From the NCBI GenBank assembly GCA_944321445.1, contig CALULJ010000002.1, forward strand, positions 1 to 64,000: a stretch of DNA of 64,000 nucleotides, read 5' to 3'. This document shows positions 9,266 to 18,216 of this stretch, in pieces. This DNA comes from an uncultured Collinsella sp. GTDB taxonomy: Bacteria; Actinomycetota; Coriobacteriia; Coriobacteriales; Coriobacteriaceae. The notes below the pieces were generated by a model. It was not told where the DNA came from, made no database searches, and was given only the letters and a program-made list of their open reading frames with translations. Numbering within the stretch: the stretch's first letter is position 1; every line of letters starts with the position of its first letter. The position numbers were made by a program, and so were the translations under genes.

Positions 9266-10086
9266 GACTGCTCCTTAGCGTGCTTGCTGTCGATAGCTTC
9301 TGAACCATGATAACGCGCGATGAGCTCGTGCGCGTGCGCGCGCTCCTCGTCACTCAGCGGGGCGCGATCGATGAGGTCGGGGCGCCAACGGCAGGTGCGC
9401 TCAATGGCGTTCGCGCGGCGCCAGGCGTCAACCTTCGCATGGTCGCCGCCCAAAAGCACGTCAGGTACCGCCTCGCCGCGGAATTCCGCGGGGCGTGTGT
9501 ACTGCTCGTACTCAAGCAGACCCCAACCGACAGGCTCGCCCTCGACGCTTCCGGTGCAGGACACAGAGCCGGCAGCCGAGAAGCTCTCGTCCACATTGGA
9601 GAGGCTGTCGCCCAGCACGCCGGGCAGCAGGCGAACGACGGCGTCGGTGACGACCATGGCGGGAAGCTCGCCTCCGGTAAGGACGTAGTCGCCGATGGAG
9701 AGGCGCTCGTCTGCCCAGGCATAGGCGCGCTCGTCCATGCCCTCGTAGCGGCCGCATACGAACAGGATGCGCTCTTGGGCAGCCAGGCGCTCGGCAACGC
9801 GCTGCGTGAACGGCTGGCCGCAGGGCGTGAAGAAGATGACATGCGGGCGCGGCCCGGTCGAGGCGATATCCTCGATGGCCTCGACGAGCGGCTCGACCTT
9901 CATGAGCATGCCCTGGCCGCCCCCATAGGGCTCGTCATCGACGGTGCGATGACGGTCATGGGTCCAGTCTCGCAGGTCGTAGGCGCGAAAGTCGAACTGC
10001 CCGCGCCTTCGGGCGCGACCCAAAATGGAGGAGGACATGGCAGGCTCGAACATCTCAGGAAACACCGAGAGGGTCTCTATGAGCAT
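9262..10086 (-). CDS. trmD: tRNA (guanine-N1)-methyltransferase TrmD
   Basis: TrmD methylates G37 next to the anticodon using S-adenosylmethionine, which prevents +1 frameshifting. The 274-residue product starts MLIETLSVFPEMF and has the trefoil-knot SAM motifs. These are YGGGQGMLMKVEP, FFTPCGQPFTQ, CGRYEGMDERAYAW and the knot loop SIGDYVLTGGELPAMVVTDAV, followed by YTRPAEFRG. The ATG at 10086 overlaps the rimM end by 10 bases, and the 3' end overlaps lepB by four. The length is slightly above the family norm because of a short C-terminal extension. Confidence 0.97.
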   Translation of the reverse strand: MLIETLSVFPEMFEPAMSSSILGRARRRGQFDFRAYDLRDWTHDRHRTVDDEPYGGGQGMLMKVEPLVEAIEDIASTGPRPHVIFFTPCGQPFTQRVAERLAAQERILFVCGRYEGMDERAYAWADERLSIGDYVLTGGELPAMVVTDAVVRLLPGVLGDSLSNVDESFSAAGSVSCTGSVEGEPVGWGLLEYEQYTRPAEFRGEAVPDVLLGGDHAKVDAWRRANAIERTCRWRPDLIDRAPLSDEERAHAHELIARYHGSEAIDSKHAKEQS

Positions 10087-10619
10087 GTGCTGTCGCCTCC
10101 GGCTGCAGCGGGCGCATCGATGATGCCGTCCATGATGGTGACGACGATGGGGCCCTCTTCGGGGATTTCCGCGATGACCTGATCGATGACAGGGATGAGT
10201 ACCTCGCCATACGTGGAGCCGTCGATGACCCACACGTCGTTCGCCGGGGTCTCAAGAACCTCTTGGATTGTGCCCAGTGAGCCATAGCGCCCGTCGATGA
10301 CTTCGCGATCGAGCAGATCGTCGAATGCGACGTCGAAGGTGTCCAGCTCCAGCTCGTCGGTGCAGGCGAGCACAAAGCAACCAGCGATGCCCTCCGCGGC
10401 GTCCAGGTTGTCGATGCCCGAGAACTTCACGAGGCCCGATACCTCGTCGGCTTCCTCGATGGTGCAGAAACGGTCCCGATTGAGTGCGGGTGGCGTCAGC
10501 GCGACCGTCATGCCTTCCTCTAAAAGGAAAGGAAGGCCCCGCAGCGGTTCTGCGGAGACCTCCCCTTTGATTCCATGCGGTGCGATGACACGGGCTATGT
10601 TTCGATAGTCTGTCGTCAA
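10077..10619 (-). CDS. rimM: Ribosome maturation factor RimM
   Basis: RimM assists maturation of the 30S head domain, binding S19. The 180-residue protein shows the N-terminal RimM motif ARVIAPHGIKGEVSAEPL and a C-terminal PRC-barrel with DLLDREVIDGRYGSLGTIQEVLETPANDVWVI and VLIPVIDQVIAEI. No ATG exists before residue 37, which is already past the conserved start, so the TTG at 10619 is the only plausible start. It lies two bases after the khpA stop. Confidence 0.94.
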   Translation of the reverse strand: MTTDYRNIARVIAPHGIKGEVSAEPLRGLPFLLEEGMTVALTPPALNRDRFCTIEEADEVSGLVKFSGIDNLDAAEGIAGCFVLACTDELELDTFDVAFDDLLDREVIDGRYGSLGTIQEVLETPANDVWVIDGSTYGEVLIPVIDQVIAEIPEEGPIVVTIMDGIIDAPAAAGGDSTCS

Positions 10620-10621
10620 AG

Positions 10622-10921
10622 TTACCCCAATACCTCCACCTCGACCGACGTGCCCAGGCGTGCAGCAAGTGCACGGGCGAGCGTGCGAATCGCTTTGATG
10701 GTGCGACCGTGGCGTCCAATCACCTTCGCGACATCGTCGGTGGCGACGGAAACCTCGATCGTGGATGAAGACGTACCGTCGATAACCTCGAGACTGACTG
10801 CGTCAGCGTCGTCGACGATATTGACCACAAGGTACTCGACAAGATCGGCGATGCGGTCGGAGACCATCTCCTCGCCGTCATCGAGCTGCTCGTCGACGAG
10901 CTCATTGAGCTCCTCGGTCAA
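10622..10921 (-). CDS. khpA: KH-domain RNA-binding protein KhpA
   Basis: A 99-residue single KH-domain protein of the KhpA (YlqC) family, which binds RNA with KhpB and affects cell division and small-RNA biology in Gram-positive bacteria. The nucleic-acid-binding GxxG loop is VIGRHGRTIKAI near residues 66-77. The N-terminal 30 residues are rich in Glu and Asp. The start is TTG at 10921, with GAGGAG upstream inside the end of rpsP, and a two-base gap to the rpsP stop. Position between rpsP and rimM is typical. Confidence 0.93.
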   Translation of the reverse strand: MTEELNELVDEQLDDGEEMVSDRIADLVEYLVVNIVDDADAVSLEVIDGTSSSTIEVSVATDDVAKVIGRHGRTIKAIRTLARALAARLGTSVEVEVLG

Positions 10922-10923
10922 CG

Positions 10924-11280
10924 TTACTCCTCGGTGGCCTCAGCAGCCTCGGCAGCGGCAGCCTCAGCGGCGCGCTTGGCCTCCTCGGCCTCCTTGGCGA
11001 GCTGCTTCTTGGACTTCTTGACGGTGGTGTCCGTCTTGGGACCGGCCTCGGCAGCACGGACGAGCGCGGCGACGGCGTCGGTGAGCTGAGCGCCCTTGGT
11101 CTGCCAGTCGGCGATCTTCTCGAGGTCGAGGTTGATGGTCTTGGGGTTGGTCAGCGGGTTGTAGCGGCCGACCTCCTCGATGAAACGACCGTCGCGGGGG
11201 GAACGGGAATCGGCGACGACAACACGGTAGTACGGACGCTTGTGGGAACCGTGACGAGCGAGGCGGATCTTAACTGCCAA
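10924..11280 (-). CDS. rpsP: 30S ribosomal protein S16
   Basis: S16 is a primary assembly protein of the small subunit. The first ~80 residues are standard ([25 protein letters not shown]-type start, [14 protein letters not shown]). A ~35-residue Lys/Ala/Glu-rich tail ([20 protein letters not shown] and on) follows, as is frequent in actinobacteria. The frame is open much further upstream, but the TTG at 11280 begins exactly at the conserved N terminus and follows a strong TTGGAGGAG site, so it is taken as the start. First gene of the trmD-lepB operon. Confidence 0.96.
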   Translation of the reverse strand: MAVKIRLARHGSHKRPYYRVVVADSRSPRDGRFIEEVGRYNPLTNPKTINLDLEKIADWQTKGAQLTDAVAALVRAAEAGPKTDTTVKKSKKQLAKEAEEAKRAAEAAAAEAAEATEE

Positions 11281-11336
11281 TGAAAACTCCTCCAACTTAT
11301 GCAGCGAGAGCTGCAACGACAAACAAACAGTGTGTA

Positions 11337-11365
11337 ATGATACGCCAACGACCCGAGCAGGTGAA
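11337..11365 (-). promoter_or_regulatory. Candidate promoter of the rpsP operon
   Basis: On the minus strand TTCACC (complement of 11360-11365) lies 17 bases before TATCAT (complement of 11337-11342). It predicts a leader of ~50 bases before the rpsP TTG. The -35 is imperfect. Confidence 0.5.
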
Positions 11366-11470
11366 GCCCGTGAGAGCGACTTCTTCGGAATGGCCGCAGG
11401 CAAATCCATATTTTGACCACTTACGCCGTGAATGCAACCCCTCCACAATAAACCCGCGCCCTTCCCCGCA

Positions 11471-11561
11471 TGTCCCCATTGGGGACGGGGGTCCCAGGGG
11501 ACATTTTGTCCTCTCTGGGGACGGGGGTGGGAGACGACACTTTGGCCTGTTTTGTGACAGG
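11471..11561 (+). repeat. GC-rich palindromic repeat, block 1 (RAYT-linked family)
   Basis: The block holds two head-to-tail units. Each opens with TGTCC(C/T)C and continues GGGGACGGGGGT. The first contains the palindrome-like GGGGACATTTTGTCC, and the second is diverged after GGGGACGGGGGTGGGA and ends TTTTGTGACAGG. It matches blocks at 12876-12932 and 14070-14162. It lies between the rpsP promoter and dinB; its last bases may supply part of the dinB -35 region. The block fills most of the 310-base space between rpsP and dinB. Confidence 0.85.
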
Positions 11562-11583
11562 TTTTAACGATCCGCGTTATACT
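11554..11583 (+). promoter_or_regulatory. dinB promoter, probably giving a leaderless transcript
   Basis: GTGACA (11554-11559), an 18-base spacer, then TATACT (11578-11583). The -10 ends only seven bases before the dinB ATG at 11591, and no ribosome-binding site is present, so transcription should start at or next to the start codon. The -35 lies in the terminal bases of repeat block 1. Confidence 0.55.
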
Positions 11584-11590
11584 GAATACT

Positions 11591-12862
11591 ATGAAGGGCG
11601 AACATACATACGATTCCGACGCCTTCGCTTCCTCGTTGTTCGGCGCGTGGAGCGGACCGGCTATCGGGCTGCTCGACCTCGACGCGTTCTTTGCGAGCGT
11701 GGAGCAGCTCGACCATCCGGCATGGCGCGGAAAACCCGTTATCGTCGGCGGCGATCCCGATGCGCGCGGCGTCGTTTCCACGGCTTCGTATGAGGCGCGG
11801 AAGTTCGGCGTGCATTCTGCAATGCCCTCGTCGCAGGCGAAGCGCCTGTGCCCGCATGCGATCTGGACGCGGGGCCATTTCGACCGGTACCGCGAGATGA
11901 GTTCCCAGGTCATGGCGATTCTGGCGGATGAGACGCCGTTTGTCGACCAGGTTTCCATCGACGAGGCGTTCTTCGATGTCTCTCCCGGCCGCTTTTCGTC
12001 AGAAAGCCCCGTGGTGATTTGTCAGCGAATATCTCGGCGCGTGGCAGAGCTCGGCGTCACGTGTTCGATTGGCTTGGGTTCCAACAAAACAATTGCAAAG
12101 ATCGCGAGTGAACGCGAGAAGCCGCGCGGCTTAACCGTAATCGTTCCCGGTACCGAGGAGGCGTTTTTGGCGCCTCTCCCCGTCCGTGCGATGAGCGGAA
12201 TCGGCAAGTCCGCCGAAACTGCGCTCGCTCGGCTGGGAATCCATACGCTCGGACAGCTTGCACGAGCCGATGAGCGCATCTTGCGCCCCGTGTTCGGTGT
12301 GAACGCGGCCATGATGAAACGACGCGCAGCGGGGGCTGAAGTCAGTGCGGTCAGCGCTATCGATGCACCGGAAGACGTGAAGTCGGTCAGCAATGAACGA
12401 ACATTTGGAATAGATCTTACTGATCGCAAGGATGTGGAAGCTGCCATTGCGTTGCTCGGCGAATCGGTTGGAAGACGTCTGCGCAAGCGCGGCTTGGCAG
12501 GCAAAATCGTGACACTGAAGCTAAAGTTCTCCTACAGCAAGGGGCGTACGATTCAGCGCAAGCTCCCCCACCCCACAGATGACGAGAACGTTTTTGTTCC
12601 CGTTGCCTGTGAGCTTCTGAGTAGCATCTGGGCACCGGGGACCCACATCCGCCTGGTGGGTGTGGGGATGAGTGATTTCGACATGAGCGCAGGCGTTCAA
12701 ACCGACCTATTTTGCGAGGTTGATGAGCGTGGCGTGCAGACGAGCGATCGCCGCGAGCTATCGGTTGCCGTGGAGCGCGTCCGCGAGAAGTTCGGCCGCG
12801 ACGTCGTGAACTTCGGCCGCGCCACCCGCTTCGCCGACGACGTAGTCCGCCGCGACAAATAA
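11591..12862 (+). CDS. dinB: DNA polymerase IV (Y family)
   Basis: A translesion polymerase that copies damaged templates and can cause mutations. The 423-residue protein carries the palm motifs of an active enzyme: [11 protein letters not shown] (Asp29, Asp31) and SIDEAFFDV (Asp124, Glu125). It also has [22 protein letters not shown], a helix-hairpin-helix region ([17 protein letters not shown]) and a little-finger domain. The C terminus lacks an obvious canonical short beta-clamp peptide, though QTDLFCEVD near residue 375 resembles the clamp-binding QxxLF pattern. It stands alone on the plus strand between two minus-strand operons and between repeat blocks 1 and 2. Confidence 0.95.
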   Translation: MKGEHTYDSDAFASSLFGAWSGPAIGLLDLDAFFASVEQLDHPAWRGKPVIVGGDPDARGVVSTASYEARKFGVHSAMPSSQAKRLCPHAIWTRGHFDRYREMSSQVMAILADETPFVDQVSIDEAFFDVSPGRFSSESPVVICQRISRRVAELGVTCSIGLGSNKTIAKIASEREKPRGLTVIVPGTEEAFLAPLPVRAMSGIGKSAETALARLGIHTLGQLARADERILRPVFGVNAAMMKRRAAGAEVSAVSAIDAPEDVKSVSNERTFGIDLTDRKDVEAAIALLGESVGRRLRKRGLAGKIVTLKLKFSYSKGRTIQRKLPHPTDDENVFVPVACELLSSIWAPGTHIRLVGVGMSDFDMSAGVQTDLFCEVDERGVQTSDRRELSVAVERVREKFGRDVVNFGRATRFADDVVRRDK

Positions 12863-12875
12863 TCTGTCTCTGGAC

Positions 12876-12932
12876 GTGTCCTCTCTGGGGACGGGGGTGC
12901 CAGGGGACATTTTGTCCCCTTTTGGGACAGGT
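12876..12932 (+). repeat. GC-rich palindromic repeat, block 2 (RAYT-linked family)
   Basis: A single unit in the same orientation as block 1: GTGTCCTCTCTGGGGACGGG onwards, then the perfect 7-bp palindrome GGGGACATTTTGTCCCC with a 3-base loop, then TTTTGGGACAGG. It sits 13 bases past dinB and 24 bases from the 3' end of the transposase gene. Confidence 0.88.
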
Positions 12933-12956
12933 CTGGCTCCTTCACATCCGATAGCA

Positions 12957-13703
12957 TCATGTCGAGCAATCTCTCACGATCATTTTCTTTCCCGCTCCGG
13001 TAATTCGCTCAATTTGGCGAACCGAAAGACCAATATCACGGAGCTTTTTAATTAATGGGGCGCGCACATCTTTTGCAAGTTTCCCGACCGACGCGGGTTC
13101 AATGTTTCCGAGAACAGCACGCGCCGCATTTGCAATGTCATCATCGGGAATAGTTTTGCCTTCCACCATATAATATGTCTTGCGTCGACGGTCTTCGCTT
13201 GCTGCGATGAATTGATCGATGCCTCCAAGCATATCCAGAATCAGGTCTGTTCTCGTTCTCTCGGGAACAGAAATATATTCATGGTAGCTACACCATTGGT
13301 ATCTTGCAGGATGAATTCCCATGCCATTAAGCGGATTATCGTGAATATAGAATGTGCACGTTACGAGCTGCTCATCTGATTCAACTGGAGCGCTGAAGAA
13401 TCGGTCCTGGAAAACCGATCCCTTCCGATGAATCGTATCGTTGTAATAGACGGCATAACTTGTCGCAATACGATGGATACAGTCGCTGAGTTCATCATCC
13501 GGGTCATCCAAAAGCAAATGTATGTGGTTGCTCATAAGGCACCAAGCGATGATCTCTACCTTAAATAATCGGATAACATCGTCGAGTATATGTAGGAATT
13601 TACCGCGATCTTTGTCGTTGTCGAAGAGATCCATGTTTCCATCGCCTTTGAGCACCACATGGTAAAAGCCGCTCTCAGATTTCTGGCGTCTATCTCTTGG
13701 CAT
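12957..13703 (-). CDS. REP-associated tyrosine transposase (RAYT, Y1_Tnp family)
   Basis: A 248-residue single-strand-specific transposase of the IS200/TnpA-like Y1 family. It has the HUH metal motif HIHLLL (His60, His62) and the nucleophile Tyr119 in FYIHDNPLNGMG, the YIHxNP pattern typical of RAYTs. A C-terminal helix-turn-helix-like segment (GLSVRQIERITGAGKKMI) is the usual target-binding tail. RAYTs are immobile, domesticated relatives of IS200 that act on REP-type palindromes. The ATG at 13703 has GGAGG eight bases upstream. The gene is flanked by inverted repeat blocks (12876-12932 and 14070-14162), and its lower GC than its neighbours suggests acquisition. Confidence 0.92.
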   Translation of the reverse strand: MPRDRRQKSESGFYHVVLKGDGNMDLFDNDKDRGKFLHILDDVIRLFKVEIIAWCLMSNHIHLLLDDPDDELSDCIHRIATSYAVYYNDTIHRKGSVFQDRFFSAPVESDEQLVTCTFYIHDNPLNGMGIHPARYQWCSYHEYISVPERTRTDLILDMLGGIDQFIAASEDRRRKTYYMVEGKTIPDDDIANAARAVLGNIEPASVGKLAKDVRAPLIKKLRDIGLSVRQIERITGAGKKMIVRDCST

Positions 13704-14069
13704 ATGAAGCGCCTCCAAAAACTCATACCTATGAAGCGGATGGGAAGTACGGTCTTCTCGTGCTTAGGGTACGCAGCGCTTCAAACAAATAATGCGTGAG
13801 CCCTAACAAAGGCATGACATACAGAGGGGAACAATCCAACACGATTCAAACTGCAAGTAAAAATGCGAGGTAGATAATGGGGCAGAGCACAAGGATTGCT
13901 TTCAAAGCCAGTGCTTTCGCAGCGGGTGAGCCTGACGATTAACACAGAACTCACATGAATGAACGCTAAAAGATTCCGTTTTACCATTCATATCAAAGTG
14001 GCTGTTCTTGTAAAGCGCCCGCTTGACGCAAAGGCGCCAAACGGGCGTATATACGTCAGACATATATGA
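13704..14069. other. Gene-free spacer upstream of the transposase gene
   Basis: These 366 bases are clearly lower in GC than the surroundings and carry no open frame with a recognisable protein signature or ribosome site. They probably hold the transposase promoter, but no convincing -35/-10 pair was found. The composition fits the flank of an acquired segment bounded by repeat blocks 2 and 3. Confidence 0.6.
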
Positions 14070-14162
14070 GGTCTGTCCCAAAAGAGGACAAAATGTCCCC
14101 AACGACCCCCGTCCCCAATGGAGACAAAATGTCCCCTGGCACCCCCGTCCCCAGAGAGGACA
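14070..14162 (-). repeat. GC-rich palindromic repeat, block 3 (inverted, two units)
   Basis: Read on the minus strand, the block has two tandem units. The first starts TGTCCTCTCTGGGGACGGGG and contains GGGGACATTTTGTC. The second starts TCCATTGGGGACGGGGGTCG, contains GGGGACATTTTGTCC and ends CTTTTGGGACAGACC. The orientation is opposite to blocks 1 and 2, so blocks 2 and 3 form inverted ends around the transposase gene. The distal edge lies 20 bases past the rsfS stop. Confidence 0.88.
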
Positions 14163-14181
14163 GCCGGAGAGGGTGGTGGGG

Positions 14182-14640
14182 TTAGTCGAGGTCGAGCTGG
14201 AGGGCGGGAGCGTCGCCCCAGAGTTTTTCGAGACGGTAGTAGTCGCGCGCCTCGGGCGTGAAAACGTGCACGATGACCGAGCCGTAGTCCATGAGGATCC
14301 ACGTGCCTTCATCGCGACCCTCAATGGAGATGGGGTGCTCACCGCAGGAGGCGGCAACCTTCTCCTCCACCTCGTCGACGACGGCGTCGGCAAGGCGCTT
14401 GTTGGATCCGGTAGCGATCACGAAATAGTCGCACACATCGGAAAGCGTGCCGAGCTCAAGCACGACGATATCCTCGGCCTTCTTGGCAGATGCAGCATAG
14501 GCTGCAGTGCGGGCGACCTCTTCGGAATCGATGCCAGCAGACGAAGCGCCAGCGGCCGTTCGGTCAGAAGAGACCGTGTAGCTTTTGGCATGAACGAGCT
14601 CGTCGGAGGTGTCGGTTACGGAAATGGTGTCGTCAGTCAT
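14182..14640 (-). CDS. rsfS: Ribosomal silencing factor RsfS
   Basis: RsfS binds L14 on the 50S subunit and blocks subunit joining under starvation. The 152-residue product has the RsfS core from about residue 52: KKAEDIVVLELGTLSDVCDYFVIATGSNKRLADAVVDEV, then GTWILMDYGSVIVHVFTPEARDYYRLEKLWGDA. About 45 Ser/Thr/Ala-rich residues precede the core, longer than the usual ~105-120-residue family member. The ATG at 14640 was preferred to an in-frame start 6 codons upstream because AAAGG precedes it. It is 11 bases after yqeK, the standard neighbour. Confidence 0.95.
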   Translation of the reverse strand: MTDDTISVTDTSDELVHAKSYTVSSDRTAAGASSAGIDSEEVARTAAYAASAKKAEDIVVLELGTLSDVCDYFVIATGSNKRLADAVVDEVEEKVAASCGEHPISIEGRDEGTWILMDYGSVIVHVFTPEARDYYRLEKLWGDAPALQLDLD

Positions 14641-14651
14641 AAGGAGCCTTT

Positions 14652-15263
14652 CTAGCACCCGAGTTCGAGCGCATAGCGGTTATAAATCGAAATCGCGGTG
14701 GGATACATGTAGCGCCGCGTGCTAATAACATACTCAAGTCCCTGTGCGAAGCAATCAAAGAACAAATGCTTCAAATCGACCTTGCCCACGCTCTTGCGCA
14801 AGCGGTCGGCATAGTCGCCCTTGCGCATGGGTTCGATAGCGTCGGCAATGAACACGACCATATCCAAGTCGGTCATGTCCTCAGCGGCAGAGGTGTGGCG
14901 CGCAACAGCCTGAAACACCTCGGGCGGAAGCTCGGGAAACAGCTGCGGAAGCTCGACGGCGGCAACGGGTCCGTGCAGAAGGGCCACGGCGTTGGTGGGA
15001 GACCCCGCAACCGGGATGCTGTACTGCGCTGCGCGAGCCAGAAGCTCGGGTTTGTCGAGTACCTTATCCCAGTCATGCACAAGGCCGGCTGCCTCGGCAA
15101 GGAACGGATCGACACCATAGGTCTTCGCAAGCTTTTTCGCGGTGCGCGCGACCCCGAGCGAATGATTGCGGCGCTTCGTTTTGTCTGCCATACGCACATC
15201 GAGCATCTCACGCATGCGTGCGAGATACGCCTTCTTATCCTCGATGTCACGGTATTCCTGCAC
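14652..15263 (-). CDS. yqeK: HD-domain hydrolase YqeK (Ap4A hydrolase family)
   Basis: The YqeK family are HD-superfamily enzymes; characterised members split diadenosine tetraphosphate symmetrically. The 203-residue protein shows the HD metal ligands in order: RRNHSLGVARTAKKLA, then GLVHDWDKVLDKPELL (the HD pair), an HGPVAA segment, ARHTSAAEDMTDLDMVVFIADAIEP with the distal His and Asp, and a C-terminal helix. The start is GTG at 15263, with AGGAAG about 11 bases upstream. The nadD-yqeK-rsfS order is conserved in Gram-positive bacteria. Confidence 0.93.
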   Translation of the reverse strand: MQEYRDIEDKKAYLARMREMLDVRMADKTKRRNHSLGVARTAKKLAKTYGVDPFLAEAAGLVHDWDKVLDKPELLARAAQYSIPVAGSPTNAVALLHGPVAAVELPQLFPELPPEVFQAVARHTSAAEDMTDLDMVVFIADAIEPMRKGDYADRLRKSVGKVDLKHLFFDCFAQGLEYVISTRRYMYPTAISIYNRYALELGC

Positions 15264-15281
15264 CGGCAGGTCACTTCCTCT

Positions 15282-15971
15282 CTAGTGCGCCTGAGCGCCG
15301 TCAACGCGCTCGATCACGTGTCTATTGTACAGGCCGTTTTTACGAATATAGCCAATAACAGATTCCGACGTGAGATACCGCACGCTCTTACCGCGGCTCA
15401 CGCGCTCGCGAATATTCGTTGAGCTGATGGCGAGTGCGGGAATCTCGATGTAGCGGACGTCAAAGGCAACGCCGGAGTTCGTAAGCCGTGCGCGAGCCTG
15501 ATCGATATCGTAGCCCGGTCGCGTTGCGGCGATGAACGTGGCGAGCTTTGCCATTCCTTCGGCATCGTGCCACGTGGCAAGGTCTAAGATCGCGTCAGCT
15601 CCGGTGATGAAGAAGAGCTTGACGTTATCAGGGTAGTACTCGCGTAGCGCACGAAGGGTGTCGATTGTGTAGGTGACGCCCTCGCGGTCGATCTCGAAAC
15701 GGCTCGCATCGAATGCGGAGTTCGCGGCAGTTGCCAAAATCGTCATGGCATAGCGATCCTCTGCATCCGAAACGTCCTCATCGAGCTTGAACGCCGGTCG
15801 CCCGGCAGGCATGAACAGCACCAAATCGAGATCCAGCGCCTCTCGTGCCTGCTCGGCAGTTACCAAGTGACCGTAGTGAATGGGATCGAACGTGCCGCCC
15901 ATGATGCCCAGACGGTACTCACGCGAAGCGTCGGCGCCAAGTTCGGGAAGATGGAGCGGGGCAGCAACCAT
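15282..15971 (-). CDS. nadD: Nicotinate-nucleotide adenylyltransferase
   Basis: NadD adenylates nicotinate mononucleotide to form deamido-NAD. The 229-residue protein has the nucleotidyltransferase motif LGIMGGTFDPIHYGHLVTAE (GxFxPxHxGH) near residues 21-40, the Lys-containing FMPAGRPAFKL loop, FITGADAILDLATW, and the signature ISSTNIRERVSRGKSVRYL. The ATG at 15971 has GGAGG ten bases upstream in the end of obgE. It lies between obgE and yqeK in one operon. Confidence 0.97.
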   Translation of the reverse strand: MVAAPLHLPELGADASREYRLGIMGGTFDPIHYGHLVTAEQAREALDLDLVLFMPAGRPAFKLDEDVSDAEDRYAMTILATAANSAFDASRFEIDREGVTYTIDTLRALREYYPDNVKLFFITGADAILDLATWHDAEGMAKLATFIAATRPGYDIDQARARLTNSGVAFDVRYIEIPALAISSTNIRERVSRGKSVRYLTSESVIGYIRKNGLYNRHVIERVDGAQAH

Positions 15972-15973
15972 GG

Positions 15974-17401
<1,428 letters not shown>

Positions 17402-17412
17402 TCATCATAGAA

Positions 17413-17443
17413 GAAGGCCCTTGGGTTTCGTCCAAGGGCCTTC
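17413..17443 (-). terminator. Terminator of rplU-rpmA
   Basis: A perfect 12-bp stem (17413-17424 with 17432-17443, 7-base loop) lies 29 bases past the rpmA stop. It is flanked by short A/T-rich stretches on both sides. It separates rplU-rpmA from obgE, which are cotranscribed in many genomes. Confidence 0.7.
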
Positions 17444-17471
17444 AAAAGATGCGTAAATGTGAAGGGCGTCG

Positions 17472-17729
17472 TTACGCGGTGACAGTCGGACGAACGCTCA
17501 CGCGGTGCTTGATGCCACGCGTGTACTCGACCGTGCCGTCAACGAGGGCGAACAGGGTGTCGTCCTTGCCGCGACCGACGTTAGCACCCGGGTGGATGTG
17601 CGTGCCGCGCTGACGGACGAGGATGGTGCCGCACTTCACGGTCTGGCCGGCGAAACGCTTGCAGCCGAGTCGCTGAGCGTGGGAGTCGCGGCCATTACGG
17701 GACGAACCGAGACCTTTTTTGTGTGCCAT
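17472..17729 (-). CDS. rpmA: 50S ribosomal protein L27
   Basis: L27 reaches the peptidyl-transferase centre with its N terminus. The 85-residue product starts [18 protein letters not shown] and contains [21 protein letters not shown] and [14 protein letters not shown]. It lacks the cleavable N-terminal extension found in many Firmicutes L27 proteins. This agrees with the absence of the processing protease gene prp (ysxB) that usually sits between rplU and rpmA. Confidence 0.98.
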   Translation of the reverse strand: MAHKKGLGSSRNGRDSHAQRLGCKRFAGQTVKCGTILVRQRGTHIHPGANVGRGKDDTLFALVDGTVEYTRGIKHRVSVRPTVTA

Positions 17730-17761
17730 GTCTGGTTACCTTCTTTCTTCAGTTCAAGCGG

Positions 17762-18118
17762 TTACTCAGCCGCGGGAGCCTCGGCCTCGGCAGCCTTCTT
17801 GGCGCGCGAGGTGGCCTGGACCTTCGTGATCTTCAGACGAGTCAGCTGCTGGCGATGACCCTTGAGGCGACGATAGCGCTTGCGCTTATGGAACTTGAAG
17901 ACAAGCTGCTTCTCACCCTTGAACTGCTCGACGATCTCAGCAGTGACCTTAGCCTTCGCAAGCTTGGCAGGATCCGTGACGATCTTCTTGCCGTCGTTCA
18001 GGAAGATGACGGGAAGCTCGACCTTATCGCCGACCTCGCCCTCGATCTTCTCGACGTTCAGAACATCATCGGTGGCGACCTTATACTGCTTGCCGCCGGT
18101 TGTAACGATTGCGTACAT
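17762..18118 (-). CDS. rplU: 50S ribosomal protein L21
   Basis: L21 binds 23S rRNA. The 118-residue protein starts MYAIVTTGGKQYKVATDDVL and has VEKIEGEVGDKVELPVIFLNDG, KGEKQLVFKFHKRKRYRRLKGHRQQLTRLKI, and a ~15-residue Ala/Glu/Lys tail. The ATG at 18118 fits the conserved start and has AAGGG upstream; an in-frame ATG five codons further up is less likely. A clear promoter lies 41 bases before it. Confidence 0.98.
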   Translation of the reverse strand: MYAIVTTGGKQYKVATDDVLNVEKIEGEVGDKVELPVIFLNDGKKIVTDPAKLAKAKVTAEIVEQFKGEKQLVFKFHKRKRYRRLKGHRQQLTRLKITKVQATSRAKKAAEAEAPAAE

Positions 18119-18158
18119 TGTTTTGCCCTTCATGCATCAGTTAGTGCAACAGCCGAAT

Positions 18159-18187
18159 ATCCTAACAGGAGGTTTTGCGTGCGTCAA
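18159..18187 (-). promoter_or_regulatory. Promoter of rplU-rpmA
   Basis: On the minus strand TTGACG (complement of 18182-18187), a 17-base spacer, then TAGGAT (complement of 18159-18164). It is close to the vegetative consensus and predicts a leader of about 35 bases. Confidence 0.75.
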
Positions 18188-18216
18188 CAGAGCGAAATCG
18201 CATTCGCCCTGCTAAT

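Noticed and set aside
11570-11625. A LexA/SOS box at dinB (CGAACATACATACG just inside the gene)
   Set aside because: Only the left half matches the actinobacterial GAAC-GTTC pattern and it lies after the start codon; not enough for a call.
13781-13987. A 68-codon minus-strand frame upstream of the transposase
   Set aside because: No ribosome site, no recognisable motif, and composition of an AT-rich spacer; treated as non-coding.
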